Assembly (NCBI RefSeq): GCF_017353415.1
Contig: NZ_JAFMPX010000008.1
Coordinates: forward strand, 62,001-126,000
Source: Arthrobacter sp. E3
GTDB taxonomy: Bacteria; Actinomycetota; Actinomycetes; Actinomycetales; Micrococcaceae
Direction: 5' to 3'
DNA length: 64,000 nt
Position numbers and translations under genes: made by a program. The notes under the pieces are model-generated. The model was not told the origin of the DNA. It saw only the letters and a program-made list of their open reading frames with translations, and made no database searches. Each line of letters starts with the position of its first letter. Within the stretch, counting starts at the first letter, position 1. Below, one piece after another: positions 47,151 through 55,182 of the stretch.

Positions 47151-47192
47151 GGGTGGGCAGCCCGTGCACGAAGCGTGTAGGGCTGCCCACCC
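47151..47192 (-). terminator. Hairpin in the tkt-tal spacer (proximal)
   Basis: GGGTGGGCAGCCC (47151-47163) pairs perfectly with GGGCTGCCCACCC (47180-47192), 10 bp after the tkt stop. There is no T-run, so it may be an RNA processing or stability element. Confidence 0.65.
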
Positions 47193-47202
47193 GGCGGTGC
47201 CG

Positions 47203-49329
47203 CTACTGGGTTGCTGCCGCCAGGGAGTCCTTGGCTGCGGCCGTGACGGCGTCGGCAGTGATGCCAAATTCGTTGAACAGGACCTTGTAGTCAGCGGAGG
47301 CGCCAAAGTGCTCCAACGAAATGGAACGCCCGGCGTCGCCGATGATTTCACGCCAGCCCAGGGCCAGTCCGGCCTCCACGGAAACGCGGGCCTTCACAGC
47401 CTTCGGCAGGACCTGCTCGCGGTATTCTGCGGGCTGGGCGTTGAACCACTCGACACAGGGCATGGAGACGACGCGGGCGCCGATGCCTTCCGCTGCCAGT
47501 GCTTCGCGGGCTTCCACCGCAAGCTGAACCTCGGAACCGGTGGCAACGAGGATCACCTGGGGGGTGACCACTGCGCCGTCGACCACTGCCTCGGCCAGGA
47601 CGTACCCGCCCTGTGCCACGCCGTCAGCTGAGGCGAATTCGGTGGCGGTGGCTGCGCCGGTGCCGCGGGCGTACGTGGGGATGTTCTGGCGGGTCAGCAC
47701 AATGCCGGCCGGATTGTCCGTGAGTTCCAGGATCTTCTTCCACGCCGTGGCGACTTCATTGGCGTCGCCGGGGCGCACCACGTCCAGACCCGGGATCGCG
47801 CGGAGGCTGGCGAGCTGCTCGACGGGCTGGTGTGTGGGGCCGTCCTCGCCCAGACCGATGGAGTCGTGCGTCCACACGTAGATGGACGGCACTCCCATGA
47901 GCGCGGACAGGCGGATGGCGGGGCGCTGGTAATCGCTGAAGATCAGGAACGTGCCCGAGTAGGCGCGGGTGGGGCCGCCCAAGTGGATGCCGTTCACGAT
48001 CGCGGCGGCTGCATGCTCGCGGATGCCAAAGTGCAGCACACGGCCGGAGGGGCCGCCGGACCAGGTGTCCGTCTGCCGCGAGGTGGGAACGAAGGAGCCG
48101 GTGCCTTCAAGGGTGGTGTTGTTGGAGCCGGCCAAGTCGCAGGAGCCGCCCCACAGTTCGGGCAGGACATCGGCGATGGCGTTGAGCACCTTGCCGGACG
48201 CCGCACGGGTGGAAACATCCTTGCCAGCTTCAAAGGCGGGCAGGTTCTCTTCCCAGCCGGCCGGCAGATCATTGTTCTGGATACGCTCAAGAAGTGTGGC
48301 GTTCGCCGGGTTGGCCTTGGCCCAGGCGTCAAAGCCGGCGTTCCACTCCTTGTGTGCTTCGGCGCCGCGCTTGACCACTTCGCGGGCGTGTTCCAGCACT
48401 GCCGGTTCCACGTCGAAGTGCTTTTCCGGGTCGAAGCCCAGAATTTCCTTCACGGCAGCAACTTCGCCTGCGCCCAGGGCAGAGCCGTGGATGCCGCCGG
48501 TGTTCTGCTTCTTCGGTGCCGGGTAGCCAATGATGGTGCGCAGCGAAATAATGGAGGGCTTGCCCGTCTCGGCCTTGGCAGCGGCAAGCGCTGCGTGCAG
48601 CTCCTCGACGTCCTCTACGTACTTGCCGGACTTAGTCCAGTCCACCCGCTGCACATGCCAGCCGTACGCTTCGTAGCGCTTGAGCACGTCTTCGGAGAAG
48701 GCAATGTTGGTGTCGTCTTCAATGGAGATGTGGTTGGAGTCGTATACCACCACCATGTTGCCCAGCTCCTGGTGCCCGGCCAGGCTGGAAGCCTCGCTCG
48801 TGACACCTTCCTGCAGGTCGCCGTCGGAGGCAATGACCCACACGGTGTGGTCGAAGGGGCTGGTGCCGGGTGCGGCGTCGGGGTCCATGAGCTCGCGCAT
48901 GCGGCGCTGTGAGTACGCAAAGCCAACAGCGGAAGACAGGCCTTGGCCCAGCGGCCCGGTGGTGATTTCAACGCCCTTGGTGTGCTTGTACTCAGGGTGG
49001 CCGGGGGTCAAAGAGCCCCAGGTGCGCAGCGCTTCGAGGTCGGAGAGTTCCAGGCCGTAGCCGGAAAGGAAAAGCTGAACATACAGCGTCAAGGACGTGT
49101 GGCCGGGGGAGAGGATGAAGCGGTCGCGGCCCAGCCAGTCTGGATCGGACGGGTCAAGGCGCATGACCTTTTGGAACAGCAGATACGCGGCGGGCGCCAG
49201 GGACATGGCGGTTCCCGGGTGGCCATTGCCAACCTTTTCAACGGCGTCAGCGGCCAGAACTCGGGCAGTGTCCACTGCTCGCTGATCGTTGGCGGTCCAG
49301 GTGAACGATGGCAAATCCAAATGTGACAC
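47203..49329 (-). CDS. tkt: Transketolase
   Basis: The 708-residue thiamine-diphosphate enzyme has the N-terminal NGHPGTAMSLAP, the ThDP motif GDGDLQEG...N (SDGDLQEGVTSEA to DSNHISIED), HFGIREHAAAAIVNG and HDSIGLGEDGPTHQP. It transfers two-carbon units between sugar phosphates. GTG at 49329 was chosen because GAGAGGGA lies about 9 bases upstream and the N-terminus fits; the frame is open to 49419. It heads the pentose-phosphate operon and is divergent from ctaB. Confidence 0.96.
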   Translation of the reverse strand: MSHLDLPSFTWTANDQRAVDTARVLAADAVEKVGNGHPGTAMSLAPAAYLLFQKVMRLDPSDPDWLGRDRFILSPGHTSLTLYVQLFLSGYGLELSDLEALRTWGSLTPGHPEYKHTKGVEITTGPLGQGLSSAVGFAYSQRRMRELMDPDAAPGTSPFDHTVWVIASDGDLQEGVTSEASSLAGHQELGNMVVVYDSNHISIEDDTNIAFSEDVLKRYEAYGWHVQRVDWTKSGKYVEDVEELHAALAAAKAETGKPSIISLRTIIGYPAPKKQNTGGIHGSALGAGEVAAVKEILGFDPEKHFDVEPAVLEHAREVVKRGAEAHKEWNAGFDAWAKANPANATLLERIQNNDLPAGWEENLPAFEAGKDVSTRAASGKVLNAIADVLPELWGGSCDLAGSNNTTLEGTGSFVPTSRQTDTWSGGPSGRVLHFGIREHAAAAIVNGIHLGGPTRAYSGTFLIFSDYQRPAIRLSALMGVPSIYVWTHDSIGLGEDGPTHQPVEQLASLRAIPGLDVVRPGDANEVATAWKKILELTDNPAGIVLTRQNIPTYARGTGAATATEFASADGVAQGGYVLAEAVVDGAVVTPQVILVATGSEVQLAVEAREALAAEGIGARVVSMPCVEWFNAQPAEYREQVLPKAVKARVSVEAGLALGWREIIGDAGRSISLEHFGASADYKVLFNEFGITADAVTAAAKDSLAAATQ

Positions 49330-49748
49330 TGACAGGTCCCTCTCGTTATGGGCATATATGGTGCAGGCGCATGCAGGCATGCGCCACAAACTAAAAACCA
49401 GCGTCGACCATGTTTCCACGAAAGTCCTGCATCCCTCAATAGTGCACCGGAGAGTGCAAGGGACGTTTCATGGGCACGAACTATGAAATCCGCACGCAAG
49501 CGTGCCGCCTGTTCGGGCCGGGTCGGACGTCTCTAAAGTTACACGAGATAAACGGGCCCATGTGATTAGTTTCCGCATGTTGAGAAGTTCCATCGCATTC
49601 CTTCTCCAGTGTGTCCGCTGCGGCGTCCTTAGTGCGGCGGCGGGGGAGCGGCTATGATATGTAGTGTTCCAAACCTGCGCGTTGGCATTTCCCTTGTGGG
49701 AGCGGCCATGTCCTGGGGGAATCATCTGTGCCGAATCAACAATGAAAC
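49330..49748. other. Divergent promoter region tkt/ctaB (no gene seen)
   Basis: This 419-bp spacer holds the 5' regions of tkt (leftward) and ctaB (rightward). I see no coding frame with gene-like features. It contains a perfect palindrome at 49366-49385 on the tkt side and a TATGAT hexamer at 49653-49658 that could be the ctaB -10 element, although no good -35 precedes it. Confidence 0.5.
49366..49385. promoter_or_regulatory. Perfect palindrome upstream of tkt
   Basis: GGCGCATGC-AG-GCATGCGCC (49366-49385) has nine-base perfect arms, 36 bp upstream of the tkt GTG. It may be an operator or a leader hairpin. Confidence 0.5.
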
Positions 49749-50723
49749 ATGGTGACAATACCCGTGAGTGCAACGCATCGCCCGGCCACCGAAACTCCGC
49801 AAAAGGTTTCGGTTGGTTTTTCGGAAAAGGCCAAGGGCTACCTGGCCCTGACAAAACCGAGGGTCGTGGAACTGCTTCTCGTCACCACTTTGCCGACCAT
49901 GTTTTATGCCCACGGCTTCGCTGGCAAGGCCGGCGTACCGAGCCTGTGGCTCATGTTCGCGACCATGGTGGGCGGCGCGTTGGCGGCTGGCGCATCCGGG
50001 GCGTTCAACTGCTACATTGACCGCGACATCGACAAGATCATGAACCGTACATCCAAGCGCCCGCTGGTTACCGGCGTCATCACCCCGCGTGAAGCGCTCG
50101 TGTTCTCCTGGATTTTGACGGTGGTGGCCGTGGTTCTGCTGTGGAGCATCAACCCGCTCACCGGCATGCTGGGCATTGGCGCTATCTTCCTGTACGTGGT
50201 GGTGTACTCGCTGATCCTCAAGCGCCGCACCACGCAGAACATCGTGTGGGGTGGCGCGGCCGGCTGCATGCCAGTTCTTATCGCGTGGGCGGCCGTGACC
50301 AACACCGTCCAGTGGCCCGCTGTGATTCTTTTCATGATCATCTTCCTGTGGACGCCACCGCACTACTGGCCCCTGTCCATGCGCTACAGCGACGACTACA
50401 ACGCCGTGAACGTTCCCATGCTCGGTGCCGTAGCCGGTTCACGCACCGTGGCTGTGCAGGTTGTGCTTTACACCTGGGCCATGGTGGCCTGTTCCCTGCT
50501 CATGATCCCGCTGGGCGGGGCCGGCATCGTCTACACGGTCACCACTGCCGCTGCCGGCGCCTGGTTCCTGTACGAGGCCCATACGCTCTACAACAACTCC
50601 AAGAAGGACCTGGTCACGAAGAAGAACGCCATGAAGGTCTTCCACGCCTCCATCACGTACCTGACACTGGTGTTCCTGTCCCTGGCCGTAGATCCCTTCG
50701 TGGGCTCGGCCCTGATGGGCTAG
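49749..50723 (+). CDS. ctaB: Protoheme IX farnesyltransferase (heme O synthase)
   Basis: The 324-residue UbiA-family prenyltransferase has about nine membrane helices, [15 protein letters not shown] (first Asp-rich motif with N and D residues), the basic TKRPLV-like segment ([11 protein letters not shown]) and the second motif [13 protein letters not shown]. It adds a farnesyl group to heme B for cytochrome oxidase. No clear ribosome site precedes ATG 49749; GTG codons at 49752 and 49764 are in frame. A strong terminator follows. ctaA, normally close by in this lineage, is 4.5 kb away beyond four accessory genes. Confidence 0.95.
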   Translation: MVTIPVSATHRPATETPQKVSVGFSEKAKGYLALTKPRVVELLLVTTLPTMFYAHGFAGKAGVPSLWLMFATMVGGALAAGASGAFNCYIDRDIDKIMNRTSKRPLVTGVITPREALVFSWILTVVAVVLLWSINPLTGMLGIGAIFLYVVVYSLILKRRTTQNIVWGGAAGCMPVLIAWAAVTNTVQWPAVILFMIIFLWTPPHYWPLSMRYSDDYNAVNVPMLGAVAGSRTVAVQVVLYTWAMVACSLLMIPLGGAGIVYTVTTAAAGAWFLYEAHTLYNNSKKDLVTKKNAMKVFHASITYLTLVFLSLAVDPFVGSALMG

Positions 50724-50756
50724 CCCTTCTCCTCCCCCCTTCCCCAACCTTCGACG

Positions 50757-50797
50757 GCGGACGGTGCCTCCCAATGAGGGGGTGTCGTCCGCTTTTT
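50757..50797 (+). terminator. Intrinsic terminator after ctaB
   Basis: GCGGAC (50757-50762) and GTCCGC (50787-50792) close a stem that continues imperfectly with GTGCCTCCC/AGGGGGTGTC, followed by five T residues (50793-50797). Confidence 0.9.
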
Positions 50798-51034
50798 CGT
50801 GCCGCCCGCTACGTTGGTGGCAGCGGGTCAGGGACACCTTCAGGGAGCATTGATCGACTGAACATGCGAAAGTCGGGTGCGGGCCTTCCTGCTCGGTGTG
50901 GGACCGGAAGCGACGTGGGCGATTAGCCTCGAAAAATACCTTGACAGCAAGACACTTTCGGCGGAACTTGGGAGTAGGAGACCCGTAGCGGCAAGTAGCG
51001 TCGATGTGGGTGCGATGTCCGGAGGTTGGCAACT
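50798..51034 (+). other. Spacer upstream of the MmgE/PrpD gene (no gene seen)
   Basis: Between the ctaB terminator and the next gene I find no convincing coding frame. A TTGACA hexamer at 50941-50946 may be a -35 element, but no matching -10 is evident at the right distance. GGAGG at 51021-51025 is the ribosome site of the next gene. Confidence 0.4.
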
Positions 51035-52411
51035 GTGACCGAGGTGCAGGATCTGGCGGCGTTCGTCTCGGCGGCGTCCATTTTCGATATGAGTGTTGCG
51101 GCATTGGACCAGCTGAAGGTCCGTGTGTTGGACACGATTGGTGTCGCCATCGGCGCTCTCGACGCCAAACCAATGGTCGCGATCCGGGGGCTGCTGGTCG
51201 ATCTAGGTGGCACGGAGCAGGCCACCCTCATCGGTGGAGGCAAGACCTCCCCGGAGCGGGCGGCGTTCTACAACAGCGGTCTGAGCCGATACCTCGACTT
51301 CATGGACGCCTATCTGGCGAAGGGTGAGACGAACCACCCCTCAGACAACCTGGGAGCCGTGCTCGCAGCCGCTGAGAGCGTGGATGCCAGCGGTGCAGAG
51401 TTCCTTACCGCCCTTGCCATCGCCTACCAGGTGCAGGCCCGGCTCTCCGACGTCGCGCCTGTGAGGGCGAAGGGATTCGATCACACCACGCAGGGCGCCT
51501 ACGCCGCGGCTGCAGCAGCAGCGAAAGCCCTTCGGCTTCCTGTCGGTCAAATCGCCAACGCCATCGCGATCTGCGGCACCGCCAACAACGCCCTGCGCGT
51601 GACCCGCACCGGTGCGCTGAGTAACTGGAAGGGACTCGCCTACCCGCAAGTGGCGAAGGAAGGCGTGTTCGCTGCGCTCCTGGCCTCTCGCGGGATCACC
51701 GGCCCGGCGGAGGTATTCGAGGGTAACAAAGGCTTCAAGGACACCATCGCCGGTCCGTTTGACATCGACTGGGCCAGCGAGGACCTAGAACGGGTGCGGC
51801 GCACGATCATCAAGAAGTACGACGCCGAGATCCACTCGCAGTCTGCGCTGGAGGCGGCACTGGACATCCGTCAGCAAGATGGGTTCCGTTCCGAGAACAT
51901 CGTGGGCGTGCACCTGACCACCTTCGACGTGGCGCATTCAATCATCGGCGGCGGCGAAGAGGGCGACAAACGGATCGTGCGCACGAAGGAGGAGGCCGAC
52001 CACTCGCTGCCCTGGATGATCGGTGTCGCCCTGCTGGATGGCGAACTCCTTCCCCGACAATACGAACCAGCGCGCATCACCGCCGACGACGTGCAGGCGC
52101 TGATGCGGAAAGTCTCGATCAGCCCCGATGACGGGTTCTCCGCACGGTTCCCCGACGAGATGCCGGCGCTCCTGGAAATTTCGATGGCGGATGGTGGAAA
52201 ATACCACGCCGAGCACAGTGCCTACGAGGGCTTCCACAGTGACCCGCTGGGCTGGGCTGGCGCCGAACGCAAGTTCACCCGGCTTGCCGAACCCTTTGCC
52301 GACGCCGGGCTCCGAGCCGAGATTATCGCGATCATCCGCTCCCTCGAAAAGGAGAAGATCACGGCACTTACATCAGCACTCGGGCGTGTCAGCACGACAC
52401 GCACACGCTGA
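51035..52411 (+). CDS. MmgE/PrpD family dehydratase-like protein
   Basis: The 458-residue product belongs to the MmgE/PrpD superfamily (2-methylcitrate dehydratase, aconitate decarboxylase, iminodisuccinate epimerase). Visible are the N-terminal helical domain, GGGKTSPERAAFYNSGLSRYLDFMDAYLAKGETNHPSDNLGAVLAAAE (the D-[YF]-x-D and HPSD substrate region), and KKYDAEIHSQSALEAALDIR (the usual KxY-x-x-x-H-S/P motif). No methylcitrate synthase or isocitrate lyase gene is near, so a propionate role is not supported. GTG at 51035 follows GGAGG; a TTG at 51026 is possible. The ComA-like gene begins 36 bp downstream, so they form a pair. Confidence 0.88.
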   Translation: MTEVQDLAAFVSAASIFDMSVAALDQLKVRVLDTIGVAIGALDAKPMVAIRGLLVDLGGTEQATLIGGGKTSPERAAFYNSGLSRYLDFMDAYLAKGETNHPSDNLGAVLAAAESVDASGAEFLTALAIAYQVQARLSDVAPVRAKGFDHTTQGAYAAAAAAAKALRLPVGQIANAIAICGTANNALRVTRTGALSNWKGLAYPQVAKEGVFAALLASRGITGPAEVFEGNKGFKDTIAGPFDIDWASEDLERVRRTIIKKYDAEIHSQSALEAALDIRQQDGFRSENIVGVHLTTFDVAHSIIGGGEEGDKRIVRTKEEADHSLPWMIGVALLDGELLPRQYEPARITADDVQALMRKVSISPDDGFSARFPDEMPALLEISMADGGKYHAEHSAYEGFHSDPLGWAGAERKFTRLAEPFADAGLRAEIIAIIRSLEKEKITALTSALGRVSTTRTR

Positions 52412-52447
52412 GGCGCAATGCGCGCCACTCTAAGAAATGAGGACACC

Positions 52448-53290
52448 ATGTCCAACACGATCGATTTCAACGTCGCATTCTATTTCGTACCCCGCGCGTT
52501 CCGGCCCGCGAAGCCGCGCAGCTTCGGCATCACCGAGATCCGTGCCCCGTACTACAACACGTTCGGTACCCGCCATCTGCAGGACGTCTTCGACGTCGCA
52601 GGGCAGTGGGTCGATGGCATTAAGTGGGCTGGCGGATCGTTCGCGCTCGTCCCGCCCGAGCAGGTACGTGCCTTCAGCGATATCGCACATGAGAATGACG
52701 CGTATGTCTCTTCCGGCGGCTGGCTCGAGACGGTGCTTCGCTACGGTGGGGACGCCGTCGACCACTACTTGGCGGAGGCCAAGGGAGTCGGCTTCGACGT
52801 GATTGAGATCTCCGCCGGATTCATCATGCTGCCGACATCCGGTCTGGAACGGCTCGTGGAAAAGGTCGTGAAGGCCGGCCTGAAGGCAAAGCCGGAACTG
52901 AGCATTCAGATTGGCTCCGGTGGTGACTCTGGCGAAGCCGAGCTCGCCGCCGAGACGAAGAAGGACACCGGCGACCTCGTCGACCGCGGCCGGAGGGCCC
53001 TGGACGCGGGGGCGTCGATCATCATGATCGAGTCGGAAGGTATCACCGAGAACGTGCTCGAATGGAACACTTCGGCCGCAGCCTCCATCATCAATGGACT
53101 CGGATTGCAGAACGTGATGTTCGAAGCAGCGGACGGGCCAGTCTTCGAGTGGTATATCAAAAACTACGGCAATGAGGTCAATCTGTTTGTCGATCACAGC
53201 CAGATCCTTCAGCTCGAGGGCCTGCGCCAGAACATCTGGGGCAATACGTCAACCTGGGGAAGGGTCATCAACCCGGCGCCGTCGACCTGA
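52448..53290 (+). CDS. Divergent ComA (phosphosulfolactate synthase) family protein
   Basis: The 280-residue TIM-barrel-type product follows the ComA/YitD layout: HLQDVFDVAGQWVDGIKW (43-60), SSGGWLETVL (88-97), the DHYLAEAKGVGFDVIEIS segment (105-122), the I-E-S-E-G strand (194-198), VMFEAADG (223-230) and LEGLRQNIWGNT (256-267). In archaea ComA joins phosphoenolpyruvate and sulfite in coenzyme M synthesis. Here several basic residues I recall as conserved in ComA are neutral: QIGSGGD in place of a GKKD-like motif, ESEG in place of EGR, RQNIWGN in place of RRGLRGD. A different substrate is therefore likely. AATGAGGA precedes ATG 52448. Confidence 0.8.
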   Translation: MSNTIDFNVAFYFVPRAFRPAKPRSFGITEIRAPYYNTFGTRHLQDVFDVAGQWVDGIKWAGGSFALVPPEQVRAFSDIAHENDAYVSSGGWLETVLRYGGDAVDHYLAEAKGVGFDVIEISAGFIMLPTSGLERLVEKVVKAGLKAKPELSIQIGSGGDSGEAELAAETKKDTGDLVDRGRRALDAGASIIMIESEGITENVLEWNTSAAASIINGLGLQNVMFEAADGPVFEWYIKNYGNEVNLFVDHSQILQLEGLRQNIWGNTSTWGRVINPAPST

Positions 53291-53438
53291 ATGCAGAGCG
53301 GGCCGAGGCTCATTGGCGGGAGTCGGGTCTGAGTTCGTGTTCCCTCCCGTAGGTGGCGGTAGCCGTCCCGGCTGGTCTGCTCCTAAGATAAAAGCCCGGA
53401 CGGGCCTGCCACGAATGACTTTTGGAAGGAAGCAAACC

Positions 53439-53969
53439 ATGACTGGGAAATCAAACACACCGGAGCCGGCCGAAACTGACGTGGTCGGTGAGGTTGGCCC
53501 TGCGCACGGGGAAAGCATCGTCGTCGGGGTGGACGGTTCGGAGGGATCACTGTCCGCTCTGCATTGGGCGGTGGCCGAAGCACGGCTTCGCGGTACTGGC
53601 ATCCGTCTCGTGATGGCCTGGCAGCAGCCCGAGCTTTACGGCTCCGGCACCGGACTCTTGCTGGGCATGGACCCATCCGGTAACACGGGAGCAATATTGG
53701 CCGATGCTGCGGAGGCCGAACTTGCCCGGCTTGGTACCGAGGCAGGAGCGGAAGAGCGCGCAGGGATCACATTGGAAGCCGTCGAGGGCCACCCCGCAGA
53801 AGTCCTCGTTCATGCCAGCGAAGGTGCGGCGCTGGTGGTGGTGGGTTCCCGGGGCCGTGGCGGATTCGTCGGGGCCCTGCTGGGCTCCGTGAGCCAGCAC
53901 GTGGTGGCCCACGCACACTGCCCAGTGGTTGTCATCCCATATTCGGGCGCTGGGAGGACACGGTCATGA
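53439..53969 (+). CDS. Universal stress protein (UspA family)
   Basis: The 176-residue single Usp domain has VVGVDGSEGSLSALHWAVAEA at the N-terminus (residues about 28-48) and the ATP-binding motif VVGSRGRGGFVGALLGSVSQHVVAHAHCPVVVI near the end. Such proteins bind ATP and respond to stress or energy state. AAGGA lies about 8 bases before ATG 53439. It is 148 bp from the ComA-like gene and 81 bp before the dehydrogenase-like gene, so co-transcription with either is uncertain. Confidence 0.92.
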   Translation: MTGKSNTPEPAETDVVGEVGPAHGESIVVGVDGSEGSLSALHWAVAEARLRGTGIRLVMAWQQPELYGSGTGLLLGMDPSGNTGAILADAAEAELARLGTEAGAEERAGITLEAVEGHPAEVLVHASEGAALVVVGSRGRGGFVGALLGSVSQHVVAHAHCPVVVIPYSGAGRTRS

Positions 53970-54050
53970 CCCTCACACCAGTTCGGGAGGCCGGCACCTG
54001 GTCTCTACTGGCTTCCCGGACCACGGCCCAGCCCTTGGCCCCTCGACCGC

Positions 54051-55142
54051 ATGGCTGCCTTCATCTACGATGAAATGGTGACCACGGACCAGGAAATGGC
54101 GGGCAGGAGACGGATCGTCGTGGCGGTTGCCGCCTCGATCGAACCGGGGTGGGTGGCCGCGATCAAGGCGGTCGATGACCGGCTTGATGTGCACTGTGAA
54201 CCGCAGCCGATGCTTGCTCGGCAGTTTCAGGGACACAGCAACGATACTGGCAGCGTTCAACGGACCCGGGACGATGAAGCCCACTGGGGGATGACTCTGG
54301 CCGAGGCGGAGATCGTCCTTGGTTGGCCCAATAATACCGAGCAGGGTCTGGCGGACTTGGTGCGCATCGGCACAGGGCTGCGGTGGGTGCAGGCGACAGT
54401 CGGTGGAGCGGGCGGATTGGTGGAGGAAGCCGGGCTGAGCGTCCAGGAATTGGGCAGGATACGGATTACCGGGGTTGATGTGATCCAGGCCGGACCGCTG
54501 GCCGAATTTGCGATGTTTGGCCTGCTGGCGTTCGCCAAACAGCTTCCGCAACTGCGCTCCGATTCCCGGGGATATCCGGGGCGGTCCGTTATGTCCGAGC
54601 TGGCCGGACAGACCCTGCTTGTTCTTGGACTGGGCCCGGCGGAGGTGGCGCGGCTTGTCAAGGCGTTCGGTATGCGCGTCCTGGCCGTAACCCGGACAGG
54701 GAACGGGCAGGCGCCCAACGTGGACCAGCTGCGGCCCGCGCGGTTTCTGGGGGATCTGCTCCCGGTGTCCCACGCCGTCGTCCAGGCCCTGCCCCTGACA
54801 GGAAAGACCAAGGGCCTGATGGGATCTGGGGCCATGAGCCGGATGCGCGCAGACGCAGTCCTGGTCAACATCGGCCATGGCGCCGTCATTGACGAGGAAG
54901 CACTGGTCAATGGCCTGGCGCAAGGCCAGCCGGCAGCAGCCGTGCTAGACGCCACTGCGGCCGAAGCGTTGCCGTCCGGAAGCGTGCTCTGGTCCCTGCC
55001 CAACGTGTTGATCAGCTCACAAGACGCTGCGGTTTCACGGCGCGCGAACGAAAGGCTGCTTGCCTTGTTTACGGCGAATCTTCGCCGCTACCTGGCCGGG
55101 GAGGAACTTGTTGGCCTGGTTCGGACGTACCCGTACCCATGA
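54051..55142 (+). CDS. D-2-hydroxyacid dehydrogenase-like protein with altered active site
   Basis: The 363-residue product keeps the fold of D-2-hydroxyacid dehydrogenases (ITGVDVIQAGPLAEFAMFGLL, LPLTGKTKGLMG, RMRADAVLVNIGHGAVIDEEALVNGL, PLPSGS-like EALPSGSVLWSLPNVLIS). Key positions differ. The catalytic Arg of the N-x-x-R-G motif is His (H276), the catalytic His of the TPH motif is Gln (Q324), and the third Gly of the NAD motif GLGPAE (193-198) is missing. The Glu (E305) is kept. It may be inactive, or act on other chemistry. ATG 54051 is uncertain; ATG 54075 and 54096 are in frame. Confidence 0.75.
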   Translation: MAAFIYDEMVTTDQEMAGRRRIVVAVAASIEPGWVAAIKAVDDRLDVHCEPQPMLARQFQGHSNDTGSVQRTRDDEAHWGMTLAEAEIVLGWPNNTEQGLADLVRIGTGLRWVQATVGGAGGLVEEAGLSVQELGRIRITGVDVIQAGPLAEFAMFGLLAFAKQLPQLRSDSRGYPGRSVMSELAGQTLLVLGLGPAEVARLVKAFGMRVLAVTRTGNGQAPNVDQLRPARFLGDLLPVSHAVVQALPLTGKTKGLMGSGAMSRMRADAVLVNIGHGAVIDEEALVNGLAQGQPAAAVLDATAAEALPSGSVLWSLPNVLISSQDAAVSRRANERLLALFTANLRRYLAGEELVGLVRTYPYP

Positions 55143-55182
55143 GGGGGCGCGCCCCAACCTCGCCGGACGATTCAGCAGAATC

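Noticed and set aside
51035-52411. Calling the MmgE/PrpD gene a 2-methylcitrate dehydratase (prpD)
   Set aside because: There is no methylcitrate synthase or methylisocitrate lyase gene nearby; the superfamily has several other activities.
52448-53290. Naming the ComA-like gene a coenzyme M biosynthesis gene
   Set aside because: No other coenzyme M genes are nearby and several expected basic residues are absent, so the specific function is not supported.
50724-55182. Attachment sites or direct repeats marking the ctaB-ctaA insertion as a mobile element
   Set aside because: No matching direct repeats, integrase or transposase are visible. The GGGGCGCGCCCC palindrome at 55144-55155 has no partner.
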